Shown here piece after piece: positions 51,112 through 62,755 of a DNA stretch of 64,000 nt. Each line of letters opens with the position of its first letter. The first letter of the stretch is position 1. Source of the stretch: an uncultured Pelagibacteraceae bacterium (GTDB taxonomy: Bacteria > Pseudomonadota > Alphaproteobacteria > Pelagibacterales > Pelagibacteraceae); the NCBI GenBank assembly GCA_902604795.1, contig CACKZV010000003.1, positions 62,001 to 126,000 on the forward strand, given 5' to 3'. Below the pieces are notes generated by a model, which worked only from the letters and a program-made list of their open reading frames with translations, was not told the origin of the DNA and searched no databases. Made by a program: the position numbers and the translations under genes.

Positions 51112-52277
51112 ATCAGTAATTTTGACGTTTCAGTTTTAATTAACTCAACTGAAGGTTGATCAAAAGGATTTACTTCCATTAACCTTCCCAATAAAATTGT
51201 CTCTAGAACAAAAAAAGCAAATAATTCTCCAACTGTTTCCTCATTTTTACTCAAAATTTCAAAACTTCTAAAAGGTATTTTTTTTCTTTTGAAAACCGTT
51301 TGAGTTGCCTGTCTTTGTGCTTTGATGATTTGATTTAAATTTTTGTTTTTTAGAATTGAAAATTTATCAAATAAATTTTTATTTGATAATCTTCTTGTTT
51401 TTTCATTTAAAACTCCAAAAAATGTAAAAAAATTATTTTTGGGTCCATCTAAATAAAGTTGAAGCAAGCTATGATTATCCTTGGGCATAGATGAAATAAT
51501 AGGAAAAATACCTTTATTAACTTTTCCTAAACTTTCTGCAGTAAGTTGTTGGTACCATTTGAATAAATTATTAGAACTTTCATCATAGTTAAGAATTATT
51601 GAATTTTTTTTCCCTTTTGAAAAACAGTTAAAAATGAAATTAACGTTATAAATCAATTGATTTAGGAAATATTTATTTTTTATTAAGTAATTTAGCCTTT
51701 TAAATTTTCTCTCATTTAGTCCTAGCAATTCTGCTGGCAACATTCCAACTTCGGATAAAACTGAATATCTTCCTCCAATATAATTTTTATGCTCAATAAT
51801 ATCTGCCTTTAATTTATTTCCCAGTTTAGTAAGAAAACTAGATCTTTTCTCTGTAATTACTATATTTTTGTTTTTTTTTTGTGAATTAAGAATTACGTTA
51901 AAGTTTGATATGGTCTCAAGAGTGTTTCCAGATTTTGATACTATTAAATTTACAGTTTTTTTTTTATATTCAAAATTGATTTTACCATCAAGATTATTAT
52001 AAAAATTTATTTTTTTTTTTACCTTAAATTTTAAGAAATCGTATATTGCTTCTGTACCTAAAATTGAACCACCCATACCAATTAGATTTATGGTATTAAA
52101 GTTTTTATATTTTTTTAAAATTTCTTTTTTATAGCTATATTTATAATTTTTATTGAATGAATTTAATAGCAATTTGTTTGCCATTAGCTCCTTTTTTAAA
52201 ATATTATTTATTTTATTTTTTGCTTTTATATTTTTTTTTTGTTCGAAATTTTTAAAAATTATGTTTTTTGAAAACAT
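51108..52277 (-). CDS. pgi: Glucose-6-phosphate isomerase (compact, 389 aa)
   Basis: GMGGSILGTEAIYDF, VSKSGNTLETISNF, DQPSVELIK. Confidence 0.85.
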   Translation of the reverse strand: MFSKNIIFKNFEQKKNIKAKNKINNILKKELMANKLLLNSFNKNYKYSYKKEILKKYKNFNTINLIGMGGSILGTEAIYDFLKFKVKKKINFYNNLDGKINFEYKKKTVNLIVSKSGNTLETISNFNVILNSQKKNKNIVITEKRSSFLTKLGNKLKADIIEHKNYIGGRYSVLSEVGMLPAELLGLNERKFKRLNYLIKNKYFLNQLIYNVNFIFNCFSKGKKNSIILNYDESSNNLFKWYQQLTAESLGKVNKGIFPIISSMPKDNHSLLQLYLDGPKNNFFTFFGVLNEKTRRLSNKNLFDKFSILKNKNLNQIIKAQRQATQTVFKRKKIPFRSFEILSKNEETVGELFAFFVLETILLGRLMEVNPFDQPSVELIKTETSKLLI

Positions 52278-52280
52278 TTA

Positions 52281-52604
52281 TTAATTAATTTTTTTTAATA
52301 TTGTATTTTCAATGGATGTAGATTGTTCAGATGATGTGTTATCTTTTTCGATTTCACTATTTTTGATTAAATTTTCTATATTAGATTGATCGCTCTCAAT
52401 ATCTTTGGTTGATTTTGCAATTGCTTCACCTGGTTTTGGCAATTTATCAAAATCTGGAGGCATTGCTAATGGATTTTTTTTATCAATTAAGAATTCGTCT
52501 CCTTGATCTGATCTTTTTTTTCCTTGCAAAGCTTCTCCAACACCGCATGAATATAGAAAAAATAAAAAGAATAATAACTTGGAAATTATATAAATTTTAT
52601 TCAT
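52281..52604 (-). CDS. Hypothetical lipoprotein
   Basis: Signal peptide with lipobox-like LYSC/G; KNPLAMPPDFDKLPKPGE. Confidence 0.65.
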   Translation of the reverse strand: MNKIYIISKLLFFLFFLYSCGVGEALQGKKRSDQGDEFLIDKKNPLAMPPDFDKLPKPGEAIAKSTKDIESDQSNIENLIKNSEIEKDNTSSEQSTSIENTILKKIN

Positions 52605-53088
52605 TTACTTTTTTATAACTTATTAATTCAGCAAGAATAAGTAAAATTATTCCAATTGTTATAAATATATCAGCCACATTGAAAATAAACCAATGATATC
52701 CATTGTAATTTAGGTCAAAAAAGTCTGGGACCGCTCTATAATATATTCTATCAAATAAATTACCTAATGAGCCTCCTAAAATAATAATTAAAAAATAATA
52801 CTTTAGTCCTTTTTCTTTAAATAATAGATAAATTATAATAAAATTAATTAGTATAATTAAAATAGTGACTACATTATAAAAAAGATCCTGATCTGAGGAT
52901 AATAAACCGAAACCTATTCCTTTATTCCAAACTAAATAAAAATTTAAGAATGAGTTTATATAAATATCCACTTGTCCAGTTTCCTCTAGTATATTTAGAA
53001 TAAGTATTTTTGATATTCTGTCTAAAAAGAAAATAGATAATAAAATTAAAATACTTATTACTATTTTTTTTATATTTTCACTTTTCAT
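52597..53088 (-). CDS. lspA: Lipoprotein signal peptidase
   Basis: FFLDRISKILIL, GGSLGNLFDRIYYRAVPDFFDL, FNVADIFITIGIILL. Confidence 0.93.
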   Translation of the reverse strand: MKSENIKKIVISILILLSIFFLDRISKILILNILEETGQVDIYINSFLNFYLVWNKGIGFGLLSSDQDLFYNVVTILIILINFIIIYLLFKEKGLKYYFLIIILGGSLGNLFDRIYYRAVPDFFDLNYNGYHWFIFNVADIFITIGIILLILAELISYKKVNE

Positions 53089-55826
53089 GAAAGATGACAG
53101 TTACCATCTCTTTCGCAAATATTTTCTCTGATTTTCCAACAAACTGGGCATTTTTTCCCAACAGCTTTTGAACTAGTGATCTCAATTTCTTTTTCTAAAT
53201 TGTTATCATTCAAGATTGAAGCAGAGGATGTAATGCAAATTTCTGAGAAATCATGATTCTGAGCTAAGCTATACATGTCTTTATCTTTAATTTTTATCTC
53301 AATATTTGCCTCTAGGCTTGAACCAATAATTTTATCAGCTCTTTTACTTTCAATGCTAATGTTTGCCTCATCTCTGATTAATTTAAGTTTATCCCATTTA
53401 CTATTTAATTCTTCATTTTTCCATTTATTGGGAATTTTAACGAATTTTTGTAAATGAATACTTCCATTATTATCTTCTTTATGAATTAAATGATAAATTT
53501 CTTCAGTAGTAAATGATAAGATAGGTGCAAACCATTTTAATAAGCATTCTAAAATTACTTTTAATATTAATATACAATCAAAACGCTTTTTTGAATCTTT
53601 TGGATCACAATAAAGAAGATCTTTTCTAATATCAAAATAAAATGCTGAGAGTTCTACTGTGCAAAAATTTAATAATTCTTTATATAAATTATGAAAATTA
53701 TAGGACTTAAAATATTCATTAAAATTTTCATTGATCACATACAATTTATGCAGCATATACTTTTCTAATTCAGGAATATTATTTAAATCAATTTTTTCAA
53801 AATCTACTTTTGAATATTCATCTTGTATATTTCCTAAAAGATATCTGAAAGTATTTCTTATTTTTCTGTAAGATTCAGAGTGTTGGTCTAAAATTGAATA
53901 ATCTATTCTTAAGTCCTCAGCATAATTTGATGAGGCAACCCAAATTCTAAGTATATCAGCGCCATATTTCTTTAAAATATCTTCTGGAGCTATTACATTT
54001 CCAGTTGATTTAGACATCTTTAATCCTTTTCCATCAACAACAAACCCATGAGATAAAATACTTTCAAATGGTGCTCTACCTCTTGTTCCACAAGACTCTA
54101 ACAGTGATGAGTGAAACCATCCTCTATGTTGATCCGAACCCTCTAGGTACATTGATGCAGGCCATTTTAAATCTTCTCTTTTTTCTAAAACAAAAGAATG
54201 AGTTGATCCACTATCAAACCATACTTCTACAATATCACTGGTCTTTTCAAAATCTTCTGCTTTATATTTATCTCCAAGCAGTTTCTGAAAATTATCTTCA
54301 AACCAACAGTCTGAGCCTTCTTTTTCATAAATTTTAGCAATATTCTCAAAAACCTCTTCATCGATAAGAACTTCTCCATTTTTTTTTGAGATAAATATTG
54401 GAAGAGGAACTCCCCAAACTCTCTGCCTAGAGACACACCAATCTGGTCTGGTCTCGATCATTGCTTTAATTCTTTCTTTTCCTTTACTAGGATAAAAAGT
54501 AGTGTCATCAATTGCTTTAAGCGCTTTGTCTCTTAGTTTATGACTCTCCATTGAAATAAACCATTGGGGTGTTGCTCTATGAACTAAAGGAGCTTTAGAC
54601 CTCCAAGAATGTGGGTAAGAATGTGTAAATTTGCCATTGTTTAAAAGACCTTTAAGTTCTCTAAGCTTTTCAATAACAATATCGTTTGCTTTAAAAATGT
54701 GAGTTCCTTCAAATATGGGAATATGTTTTGTGTACCTTCCGTCGTCATCAACTGTCTCAATTGCTTTTATCCCATTATTGATACATAAATTAAAATCATC
54801 AGGTCCATGGCTTGGTGCACAATGAACAATTCCTGTTCCTTGCTCAGTTGTTACAAATCTTGCCTCTAGCATTGGAACATCATAATCATAGCCAATTTTA
54901 TGAAATGGATGGCTACAAATAGTTCCGTCAAATTCTTTTCCTTTAAACTCTTTTAATATCTTAATATTGTATTGAGTATCTTTTACAACAGACGACAAAA
55001 GTTCTTTTGCAATAACTATTTTATCGTTTTGCAATATATCTTTGTTATCGATCTCACATAAAACATAATCCAAACTTTGGTTATAAGCTAATGCCTTGTT
55101 GGCTGGTATCGTCCATGGAGTTGTAGTCCAGATAACTACACTAGAACCAATTAATTCATTGATATTAGATTTTTTAACTTGGAAGGCTGTATATATTGTA
55201 TCAGATTCATGATCTTGATATTCAACCTCTGCATCCGCTAAAGCTGTTTTTTCAACTGTTGACCATAGTACAGGTTTGTAGCCCTTGTATAAACTACCCT
55301 CTTTTAAAAATTTTCCAAGTTCTCTTACAATTTGAGCTTCTGCATCAAAACTCATAGTTGAATAATAGTTTTCCCAATCTCCGATTACTCCTAACCTTTT
55401 AAATTGGTCTTTATGAATACTAATCCATTTGCTTGCAAAATCTCTACATTCTTTTCTAAACTCAATAATAGGCACATCATTTTTATTTTTTTTATTTTTT
55501 TTGTATTGTTCCTCAATTTTCCATTCAATTGGTAATCCATGACAGTCCCATCCAGGTACATAAACTGAGTCTTTGCCATCCATTTGATGAAATTTAATTA
55601 TTATATCTTTAAGAATTTTATTTAAGGCAGTACCCATATGAATATTGCCATTTGCATATGGAGGTCCATCATGTAAGACAAATTTTTCTTTTCCTTTGCT
55701 TTGAGATCTTAGTTTTTCATATAGATTAATCTTATCCCAAAACTTTAAATATTCTGGTTCCTTATTTGGTAAATTTGCTTTCATGGAAAAAGCCGTTTTA
55801 GGTAAATTTAAGTGTTTCTTGCTCAT
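53085..55826 (-). CDS. ileS: Isoleucyl-tRNA synthetase
   Basis: HDGPPYANGNIHMGTALNKILKD, KMSKSTGN, C-terminal CPVCW. Confidence 0.97.
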   Translation of the reverse strand: MSKKHLNLPKTAFSMKANLPNKEPEYLKFWDKINLYEKLRSQSKGKEKFVLHDGPPYANGNIHMGTALNKILKDIIIKFHQMDGKDSVYVPGWDCHGLPIEWKIEEQYKKNKKNKNDVPIIEFRKECRDFASKWISIHKDQFKRLGVIGDWENYYSTMSFDAEAQIVRELGKFLKEGSLYKGYKPVLWSTVEKTALADAEVEYQDHESDTIYTAFQVKKSNINELIGSSVVIWTTTPWTIPANKALAYNQSLDYVLCEIDNKDILQNDKIVIAKELLSSVVKDTQYNIKILKEFKGKEFDGTICSHPFHKIGYDYDVPMLEARFVTTEQGTGIVHCAPSHGPDDFNLCINNGIKAIETVDDDGRYTKHIPIFEGTHIFKANDIVIEKLRELKGLLNNGKFTHSYPHSWRSKAPLVHRATPQWFISMESHKLRDKALKAIDDTTFYPSKGKERIKAMIETRPDWCVSRQRVWGVPLPIFISKKNGEVLIDEEVFENIAKIYEKEGSDCWFEDNFQKLLGDKYKAEDFEKTSDIVEVWFDSGSTHSFVLEKREDLKWPASMYLEGSDQHRGWFHSSLLESCGTRGRAPFESILSHGFVVDGKGLKMSKSTGNVIAPEDILKKYGADILRIWVASSNYAEDLRIDYSILDQHSESYRKIRNTFRYLLGNIQDEYSKVDFEKIDLNNIPELEKYMLHKLYVINENFNEYFKSYNFHNLYKELLNFCTVELSAFYFDIRKDLLYCDPKDSKKRFDCILILKVILECLLKWFAPILSFTTEEIYHLIHKEDNNGSIHLQKFVKIPNKWKNEELNSKWDKLKLIRDEANISIESKRADKIIGSSLEANIEIKIKDKDMYSLAQNHDFSEICITSSASILNDNNLEKEIEITSSKAVGKKCPVCWKIRENICERDGNCHLS

Positions 55827-56755
55827 TATGTTTTTTTAGCTTTTAAAATATCTTTTTTTATTTGATTTTTTAACTCACTGATACCTTTGAATTTTTTTTC
55901 TCCTCTTATAAATTTTAAAAATTCTACAGATAATTTTTTATTATAAAGATTTCCTGAAAAATTAAAAATATTTACCTCTAAAAGTATTTTTTTTTGATTG
56001 AATGTAGGTCTATAACCTAAGTTAGCAATTCCTTTATAGGATTTTCTTCTATCATTAATTCTTATTTTTACAGCATAAACACCAGGTTTTGCTATAACAT
56101 AATTTTCAATATCTATATTACAGGTTGGAAATCCAATTTTTTGACCCATCATTCTACCTTTTTGAACTTTTCCCTCAATTTCCCAGTTTCTTTTTAAAAA
56201 AGTATTTGCTTTAGATAGTTTTCCCTCTTCAAGCAGCCTTCTAATTATTGTTGATGAAATTATTTTTTTATTTTCCATCAAAGGTGTTGGGTTTATTAAG
56301 TTATAACCAAAATCATTTTCATATTTTTTAAGCTGTATTACGTCTCCTTCTCTTTTATGTCCAAATCTAAAGTTATTGCTGACAAATATGAACTTTGATC
56401 TAAGTTTTTTGGATAAAATATCTTTTATGAATTTATAGTAAGTAATTTTGGAAAAATTTTTGTCAAATTTTTTATTAATTACAAAATCAACACCAAATTT
56501 TTTTAAATAAATTACTTTTTGATTAAAATTTGATATTCTATAGTTTTTAATCTTTGTATTGAAAAACATTTTTGGAATAGGATCAAAAGTAACTACGCCT
56601 ACTTTAGATTTATATTTTGTTTTATATTTTTTAGCTAACTCAAATAATTTTTGATGCCCTGAATGTAAGCCATCAAAGTTACCAATTAAGATGATAGATT
56701 TTTTAAATTTATTAGGAATATTAAAGTTGTCAAAAATCTTTAATTTTTTTACCAT
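55826..56755 (-). CDS. ribF: Bifunctional riboflavin kinase/FAD synthetase
   Basis: IGNFDGLHSGHQKL, FRFGHKREGD, GRMMGQKIGFPTCNI. Confidence 0.93.
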   Translation of the reverse strand: MVKKLKIFDNFNIPNKFKKSIILIGNFDGLHSGHQKLFELAKKYKTKYKSKVGVVTFDPIPKMFFNTKIKNYRISNFNQKVIYLKKFGVDFVINKKFDKNFSKITYYKFIKDILSKKLRSKFIFVSNNFRFGHKREGDVIQLKKYENDFGYNLINPTPLMENKKIISSTIIRRLLEEGKLSKANTFLKRNWEIEGKVQKGRMMGQKIGFPTCNIDIENYVIAKPGVYAVKIRINDRRKSYKGIANLGYRPTFNQKKILLEVNIFNFSGNLYNKKLSVEFLKFIRGEKKFKGISELKNQIKKDILKAKKT

Positions 56756-57564
56756 TTTAATTCTTTCTGAAAATAGTCAATTTTTGCTTCATAATTTTTA
56801 AGTACATTTTCAATTGATAATTTTGAAATTTCTTGTCTATGTATACCACCTGTAATTAGTAATGAATCAAAATTTTGTATGTTAGCACCCTTTATATCTG
56901 TATTTAAATTATCACCAATACATAATATTTTTTTGTTATTTATATCTGCCGCGATTTCATAAACAGGTGGATATGGTTTTCCAAAATAAATAACCTTACC
57001 ATCAATTTCTTCAAATGATTTTGCAATAGAGCCTGCACAATATTCTCTTTGGTTACCTCGATCAACTATTAAATCTGGGTTAGTGCATATCATTTTTTTA
57101 GTAATATGTTTTGATAAAAGATTTTTGTAATACCCTAGGTCATCTTCATGTTCTTCAAAAAGACCTGAACATAATAAATAATCTGAGTCATCTATATTAA
57201 GTACTTTATTATCTTCAAAAGTTTTAAATAAATCAAAATCTCTTTGTGGTCCTAGGTGAAAAAATTTTTTATTATTGAAATTTTCTAAAAGATATCTTTT
57301 TGATGCTTCTCCAGATGTAAAAACTGTATCAAAAAAATTATTTAATCCCATTTTTTTTAAAGTATTAATAACTGTTAGGTTGGGTCTTGGAGCATTTGTC
57401 AACAATATGAATTTTTTTTCATTATTAGATAATTCTTCTAAAACTTTAATAGCATTCTCGTACAACTTTATTCCATTATGGACTACTCCCCAGATATCTA
57501 TGAAAAATAAGTCATATTCACTGAATATCGATTTTAAGCCTGATTCATCTAAATTTTTACTCAT
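56749..57564 (-). CDS. HAD-superfamily hydrolase, subfamily IIA
   Basis: YDLFFIDIWGVVHNGIKLY, LLTNAPRP, FGKPYPPVYEIA, CIGDNLNTDIKGA. Confidence 0.88.
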   Translation of the reverse strand: MSKNLDESGLKSIFSEYDLFFIDIWGVVHNGIKLYENAIKVLEELSNNEKKFILLTNAPRPNLTVINTLKKMGLNNFFDTVFTSGEASKRYLLENFNNKKFFHLGPQRDFDLFKTFEDNKVLNIDDSDYLLCSGLFEEHEDDLGYYKNLLSKHITKKMICTNPDLIVDRGNQREYCAGSIAKSFEEIDGKVIYFGKPYPPVYEIAADINNKKILCIGDNLNTDIKGANIQNFDSLLITGGIHRQEISKLSIENVLKNYEAKIDYFQKELKW

Positions 57565-57631
57565 ATTTCAGATATAGCTTAAAAATCTAATAAATTCTTG
57601 AATTTTCTCATCTATATATTTGAGACCAGAT

Positions 57632-57660
57632 CTTGAAATAATAGTCACATGCATCTATAT
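57632..57660 (+). promoter_or_regulatory. Putative heat-shock (RpoH-like) promoter for groESL
   Basis: CTTGAA (57632-57637), 14-nt spacer, CATCTATAT (57652-57660), just upstream of groES. Confidence 0.45.
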
Positions 57661-57684
57661 GAATTCTAATTTAAAGGAGTAAAT

Positions 57685-57978
57685 ATGAAGTTTAAACCGT
57701 TACACGATAGAGTATTAATCGAAGTTTTAGACAGCAGTGAAAAAACTGCTGGTGGAATTATCATCCCTGATTCTGCACAGGAGAAACCACAAGAAGGCAA
57801 AGTAGTTGCTGTTGGTGGTGGATCAAAAACTGAGGATGGAAAAATTATACCGATGGATGTTAAAGTTGGTGATAAAGTTCTTTTTGGAAAATGGTCAGGA
57901 ACTGAGGTTAAAATTGATGGTAAAGAATACAGCATAATGAAAGAGTCAGACATTATGGGTATCTCTACTTCTAAATAA
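57685..57978 (+). CDS. groES: Co-chaperonin GroES
   Basis: [39 protein letters not shown]. Confidence 0.98.
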   Translation: MKFKPLHDRVLIEVLDSSEKTAGGIIIPDSAQEKPQEGKVVAVGGGSKTEDGKIIPMDVKVGDKVLFGKWSGTEVKIDGKEYSIMKESDIMGISTSK

Positions 57979-57984
57979 AATTAA

Positions 57985-59658
<1,674 letters not shown>

Positions 59659-59684
59659 AATCTTTCTCACTCATATAAAAATTC

Positions 59685-59718
59685 AAAAAGGGCAGTTTTT
59701 ACTGCCCTTTTTTTTTGC
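59685..59718 (+). terminator. Rho-independent terminator after groEL
   Basis: AAAAAGGGCAGT-TTTT-ACTGCCCTTTTT hairpin followed by T-tract. Confidence 0.93.
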
Positions 59719-59780
59719 ATAGAAATCTTTTAAATAAAAACATAAGTTGTATCAAGTTGTGTAAAGACTAAAATTGAAAT

Positions 59781-61130
59781 ATGAAGAAATTCTTCTCATA
59801 CCCTGTATTTTTAGTTTTATTTTTATCATTTATTGGAACAATTGGATTAGGTGCAATTGTAAAATATCACTATGATGGAGGAAAAAAATACCAATTTTTA
59901 CAAAAACCAGCAATGTTATTTGTTGAAGCATCATTTTATATTGGTAAGATAATTTCAACCGGATCTTTAGGTTTAGATAAAGAACTTAAATTAACCAAAC
60001 ATAAAAACAAGAAAAGATTTTTTCAATTTATAGAAAATAACAGGAATGCACTTTTAGTATCTACACACTATGATTTAAGTTTAGGTAGATCAGTAGTTGA
60101 TATAATTGATTTAAAAAACTTCAAAATTATTCACACTTACAAACATGATATAAGTAAAATGAACGATCTAATTACAAATAAAGATTTATATCCAGATATA
60201 AATACTAATAAACCTCCTGATAAATTTAGATATTTTGATCCTTTAATTTATGAGGATGGTTCTCTGATAAGTCATGATAATAATGGTCCATTATTTAAAA
60301 TAGATATTTGCTCGAATATAAAATGGATTAATGATAAAAGAAAATTTCATCACATGAAAAATATAGATCTTAATGGAAATATTTGGGTTGGTATTTTAAT
60401 GAGACCAGAAACAAAATATGTGAAAAAGTACTCTTTAGAAAATTACCAAGAAGATGGGATTGCAAAAGTAAACTCAAATAGTGAAATAGTGTACTCCAAA
60501 AGTGTCGTTGAATTATTAATTGAAAATAATATTTTGCCTAAAAATTTTGCTTACAATTCTTATCAACTACTACCTACTGAGAATCACACACATTTAAATG
60601 ATATTGAACCTGCATTTAATGATACAGAATATTGGAAGAAACATGACATTTTCTTAAGTTTAAGAAATCTGTCTGCAATTGTCCATTACCGACCAAGTAC
60701 TAATAAAGTAATTAATTATATAACTGGTCCTTTTGCAAAACAACATGATGTAGATATTATCTCAGATAAAGAAATTTCAATTTTTAATAATAATCAATTT
60801 TATGTTGATAATGAATATTCTGAAGTTTTAACTTATGATTTTGAAACTAAAAAATTTAAAAAATTATTAAATGATCAATTACAAAAAGAGAATTTTAAAG
60901 CGCAGGCCAATGGTCTTTCTCAAATTTTAAAAGATAAGTCAGTATTAGTTGAAGAGTCAGTTCATGGAAGAATAATACTATTTAACAAAGAAGGTGAAAA
61001 AGAATGGGAATACATAAATAAAGATAAAAATGGTGATGTTAGTTTATTTTCTTTTAGTTCGGTTATAGAGGATGAGTTATTTATTGAAAAATTTAGATCA
61101 CAAGTAAAGAAAAAGAAATGCTCAAATTAG
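59781..61130 (+). CDS. Arylsulfotransferase-like (ASST-type) protein, membrane-anchored
   Basis: N-terminal TM; HLNDIEPAFND...DIFLSLRNLSAIVHYRPSTNKVI...GPFAKQHDVDIISDKEISIFNNNQ pattern of ASST-like propeller proteins. Confidence 0.7.
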   Translation: MKKFFSYPVFLVLFLSFIGTIGLGAIVKYHYDGGKKYQFLQKPAMLFVEASFYIGKIISTGSLGLDKELKLTKHKNKKRFFQFIENNRNALLVSTHYDLSLGRSVVDIIDLKNFKIIHTYKHDISKMNDLITNKDLYPDINTNKPPDKFRYFDPLIYEDGSLISHDNNGPLFKIDICSNIKWINDKRKFHHMKNIDLNGNIWVGILMRPETKYVKKYSLENYQEDGIAKVNSNSEIVYSKSVVELLIENNILPKNFAYNSYQLLPTENHTHLNDIEPAFNDTEYWKKHDIFLSLRNLSAIVHYRPSTNKVINYITGPFAKQHDVDIISDKEISIFNNNQFYVDNEYSEVLTYDFETKKFKKLLNDQLQKENFKAQANGLSQILKDKSVLVEESVHGRIILFNKEGEKEWEYINKDKNGDVSLFSFSSVIEDELFIEKFRSQVKKKKCSN

Positions 61131-61333
61131 CCTTTATTTCTTTTACAGTTTGTTTGATCACCACTTCATCATTTGCATATTTAGGACCGGGAATAGGAGG
61201 CGGAGTGATTGTAGCAATGATTGGTATAATTGTTGCAATCTTTGCAGCACTCTTTGGTTTAATATGGTTTCCAATTAAGAGATTACTTAAAAAAAAAAGA
61301 AAAAAAGAACAACAACATAATAAATTTGATTAA
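61118..61333 (+). CDS. Small Gly/Pro-motif membrane protein
   Basis: Signal/TM segment then AYLGPGIGGGVIVAMIGIIVAIFAALFGLIWFPIKRLLKKKRKK; overlaps upstream gene. Confidence 0.65.
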   Translation: MLKLAFISFTVCLITTSSFAYLGPGIGGGVIVAMIGIIVAIFAALFGLIWFPIKRLLKKKRKKEQQHNKFD

Positions 61334-61691
61334 TCATATATTATTAATTAGTTCTACTGTGCTTATTTATGAGTTTATAAAGTATATTAACTTTATAAAT
61401 ATTATTAAATCTAACTTAAAGATTTATCAAAAAATTATCAAATTATTTAAGTATAAAAATATTTCTAATCTTAGAAAAGAAAAGATGGTTTTTAATTACT
61501 CTAAATCTTTATTATTTATTTCATTTAAAATAATTATCATTCTTTTCTCTATTTTAGTTTTTATATTAATTTTAGTTTTATTTTATAATCCATATTTAAG
61601 TTTTGTTATGTCAATCATTGGCATTATAAAAATAAGTATAACTTTTCTAATATATCATTTAATTCGTAAAAAGCTTTATGCAGAATTATAA
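61326..61691 (+). CDS. Hypothetical membrane protein
   Basis: Hydrophobic ORF (121 aa, TTG start) overlapping both neighbours. Confidence 0.45.
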   Translation: MINHILLISSTVLIYEFIKYINFINIIKSNLKIYQKIIKLFKYKNISNLRKEKMVFNYSKSLLFISFKIIIILFSILVFILILVLFYNPYLSFVMSIIGIIKISITFLIYHLIRKKLYAEL

Positions 61692-62634
61692 CAAAATTCA
61701 AAAATTTATGCATGACTTTATACTAAGTAAAAAAGTAATTAATAAATCATTATTTGAACTTGAAAAAATTTTTTTTTTAAAAAGGAAAGATATAAAAAAT
61801 CAATATCATATTTTTATAACTGGCATGCCAAGAGCTGGTACAACTAGTTTGTTAAATTTTTTATTTTCATCTGATGAATATGCATCTTTAACATATAAGA
61901 ACATGCCTTTTATATTATCCCCAAATTTTTCAAAATTATTTAATATGAAAAATATTGCAAAAAAGGAAAGGTTGCATGGTGATGGTATTGCTTATGATAT
62001 TAATAGTCCAGAAGCATTAGATGAAATTTTTTTTGATAATAGTAAAGAATATGTTGAAAATGAATTAGTTAATTATATTCAACTCATTTTAGAAACTAAT
62101 AATAAAAAAAAGTATTTAAGTAAAAATAATCTAAATTATAAAAGGTTTGATTTAATTCAAACAATTTTACCTAATTCTACTTTTCTTATACCTATTAGAG
62201 AGCCCTTACAACATGCAAATTCACTGTTAAATCAGCATTTGCGTTTTAGTAAGTTACAAAAAGAAGATGATTTTATAAGAAGATACATGAATTATCTTGG
62301 TCATAATGAATTTGGTATAAATCATAAATCATGGAATGTTTCTATAAATTATAAAAACATAAATAAAATAGATTATTGGATGGAGCAGTGGATATTATTC
62401 TATCAAAATATATTAAATAAATATCGACTTAGTAAAAATTGTCATATTGTAATTTATGAGGAATTAAAAAATTTCAATTATTTAAATGACCTATTAGTGA
62501 AAATAAATTGTAAAAATATTAAAAAAATCGATTTAGATTTTTTTAAAAACTCTAAAAGAAAAGAAATAGAAAAAGAATACTCTCAAGTTGAATACAAAAA
62601 AGCAATTGAAATTTACAATAAATTTAAATTTTAG
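61678..62634 (+). CDS. Sulfotransferase family protein (PAPS-binding type)
   Basis: 5'-phosphosulfate loop GMPRAGTTSLLNFLF at residues 49-63; 3'-phosphate-type PIREPLQHANSLLNQH. Confidence 0.75.
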   Translation: MQNYNKIQKFMHDFILSKKVINKSLFELEKIFFLKRKDIKNQYHIFITGMPRAGTTSLLNFLFSSDEYASLTYKNMPFILSPNFSKLFNMKNIAKKERLHGDGIAYDINSPEALDEIFFDNSKEYVENELVNYIQLILETNNKKKYLSKNNLNYKRFDLIQTILPNSTFLIPIREPLQHANSLLNQHLRFSKLQKEDDFIRRYMNYLGHNEFGINHKSWNVSINYKNINKIDYWMEQWILFYQNILNKYRLSKNCHIVIYEELKNFNYLNDLLVKINCKNIKKIDLDFFKNSKRKEIEKEYSQVEYKKAIEIYNKFKF

Positions 62635-62755
62635 TTAATTCTAAATAAATCTGACTATATTTGTTAACGTCTTTCTTATAGGTTTTAAAAGAAAAATTAA
62701 ACTCAATTTTATTTTGTTTTGAATCTCGGCTTTAGATGTATAAGAGCACAAACAT

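Noticed and set aside
57666-57953. Minus-strand ORF antisense to groES (and similar: 58722-59024, 58399-58581, 62800-63150, 18821-19117, 1780-2010)
   Set aside because: Shadow ORFs on the opposite strand of strongly supported genes; no recognisable protein family and composition typical of antisense translation.
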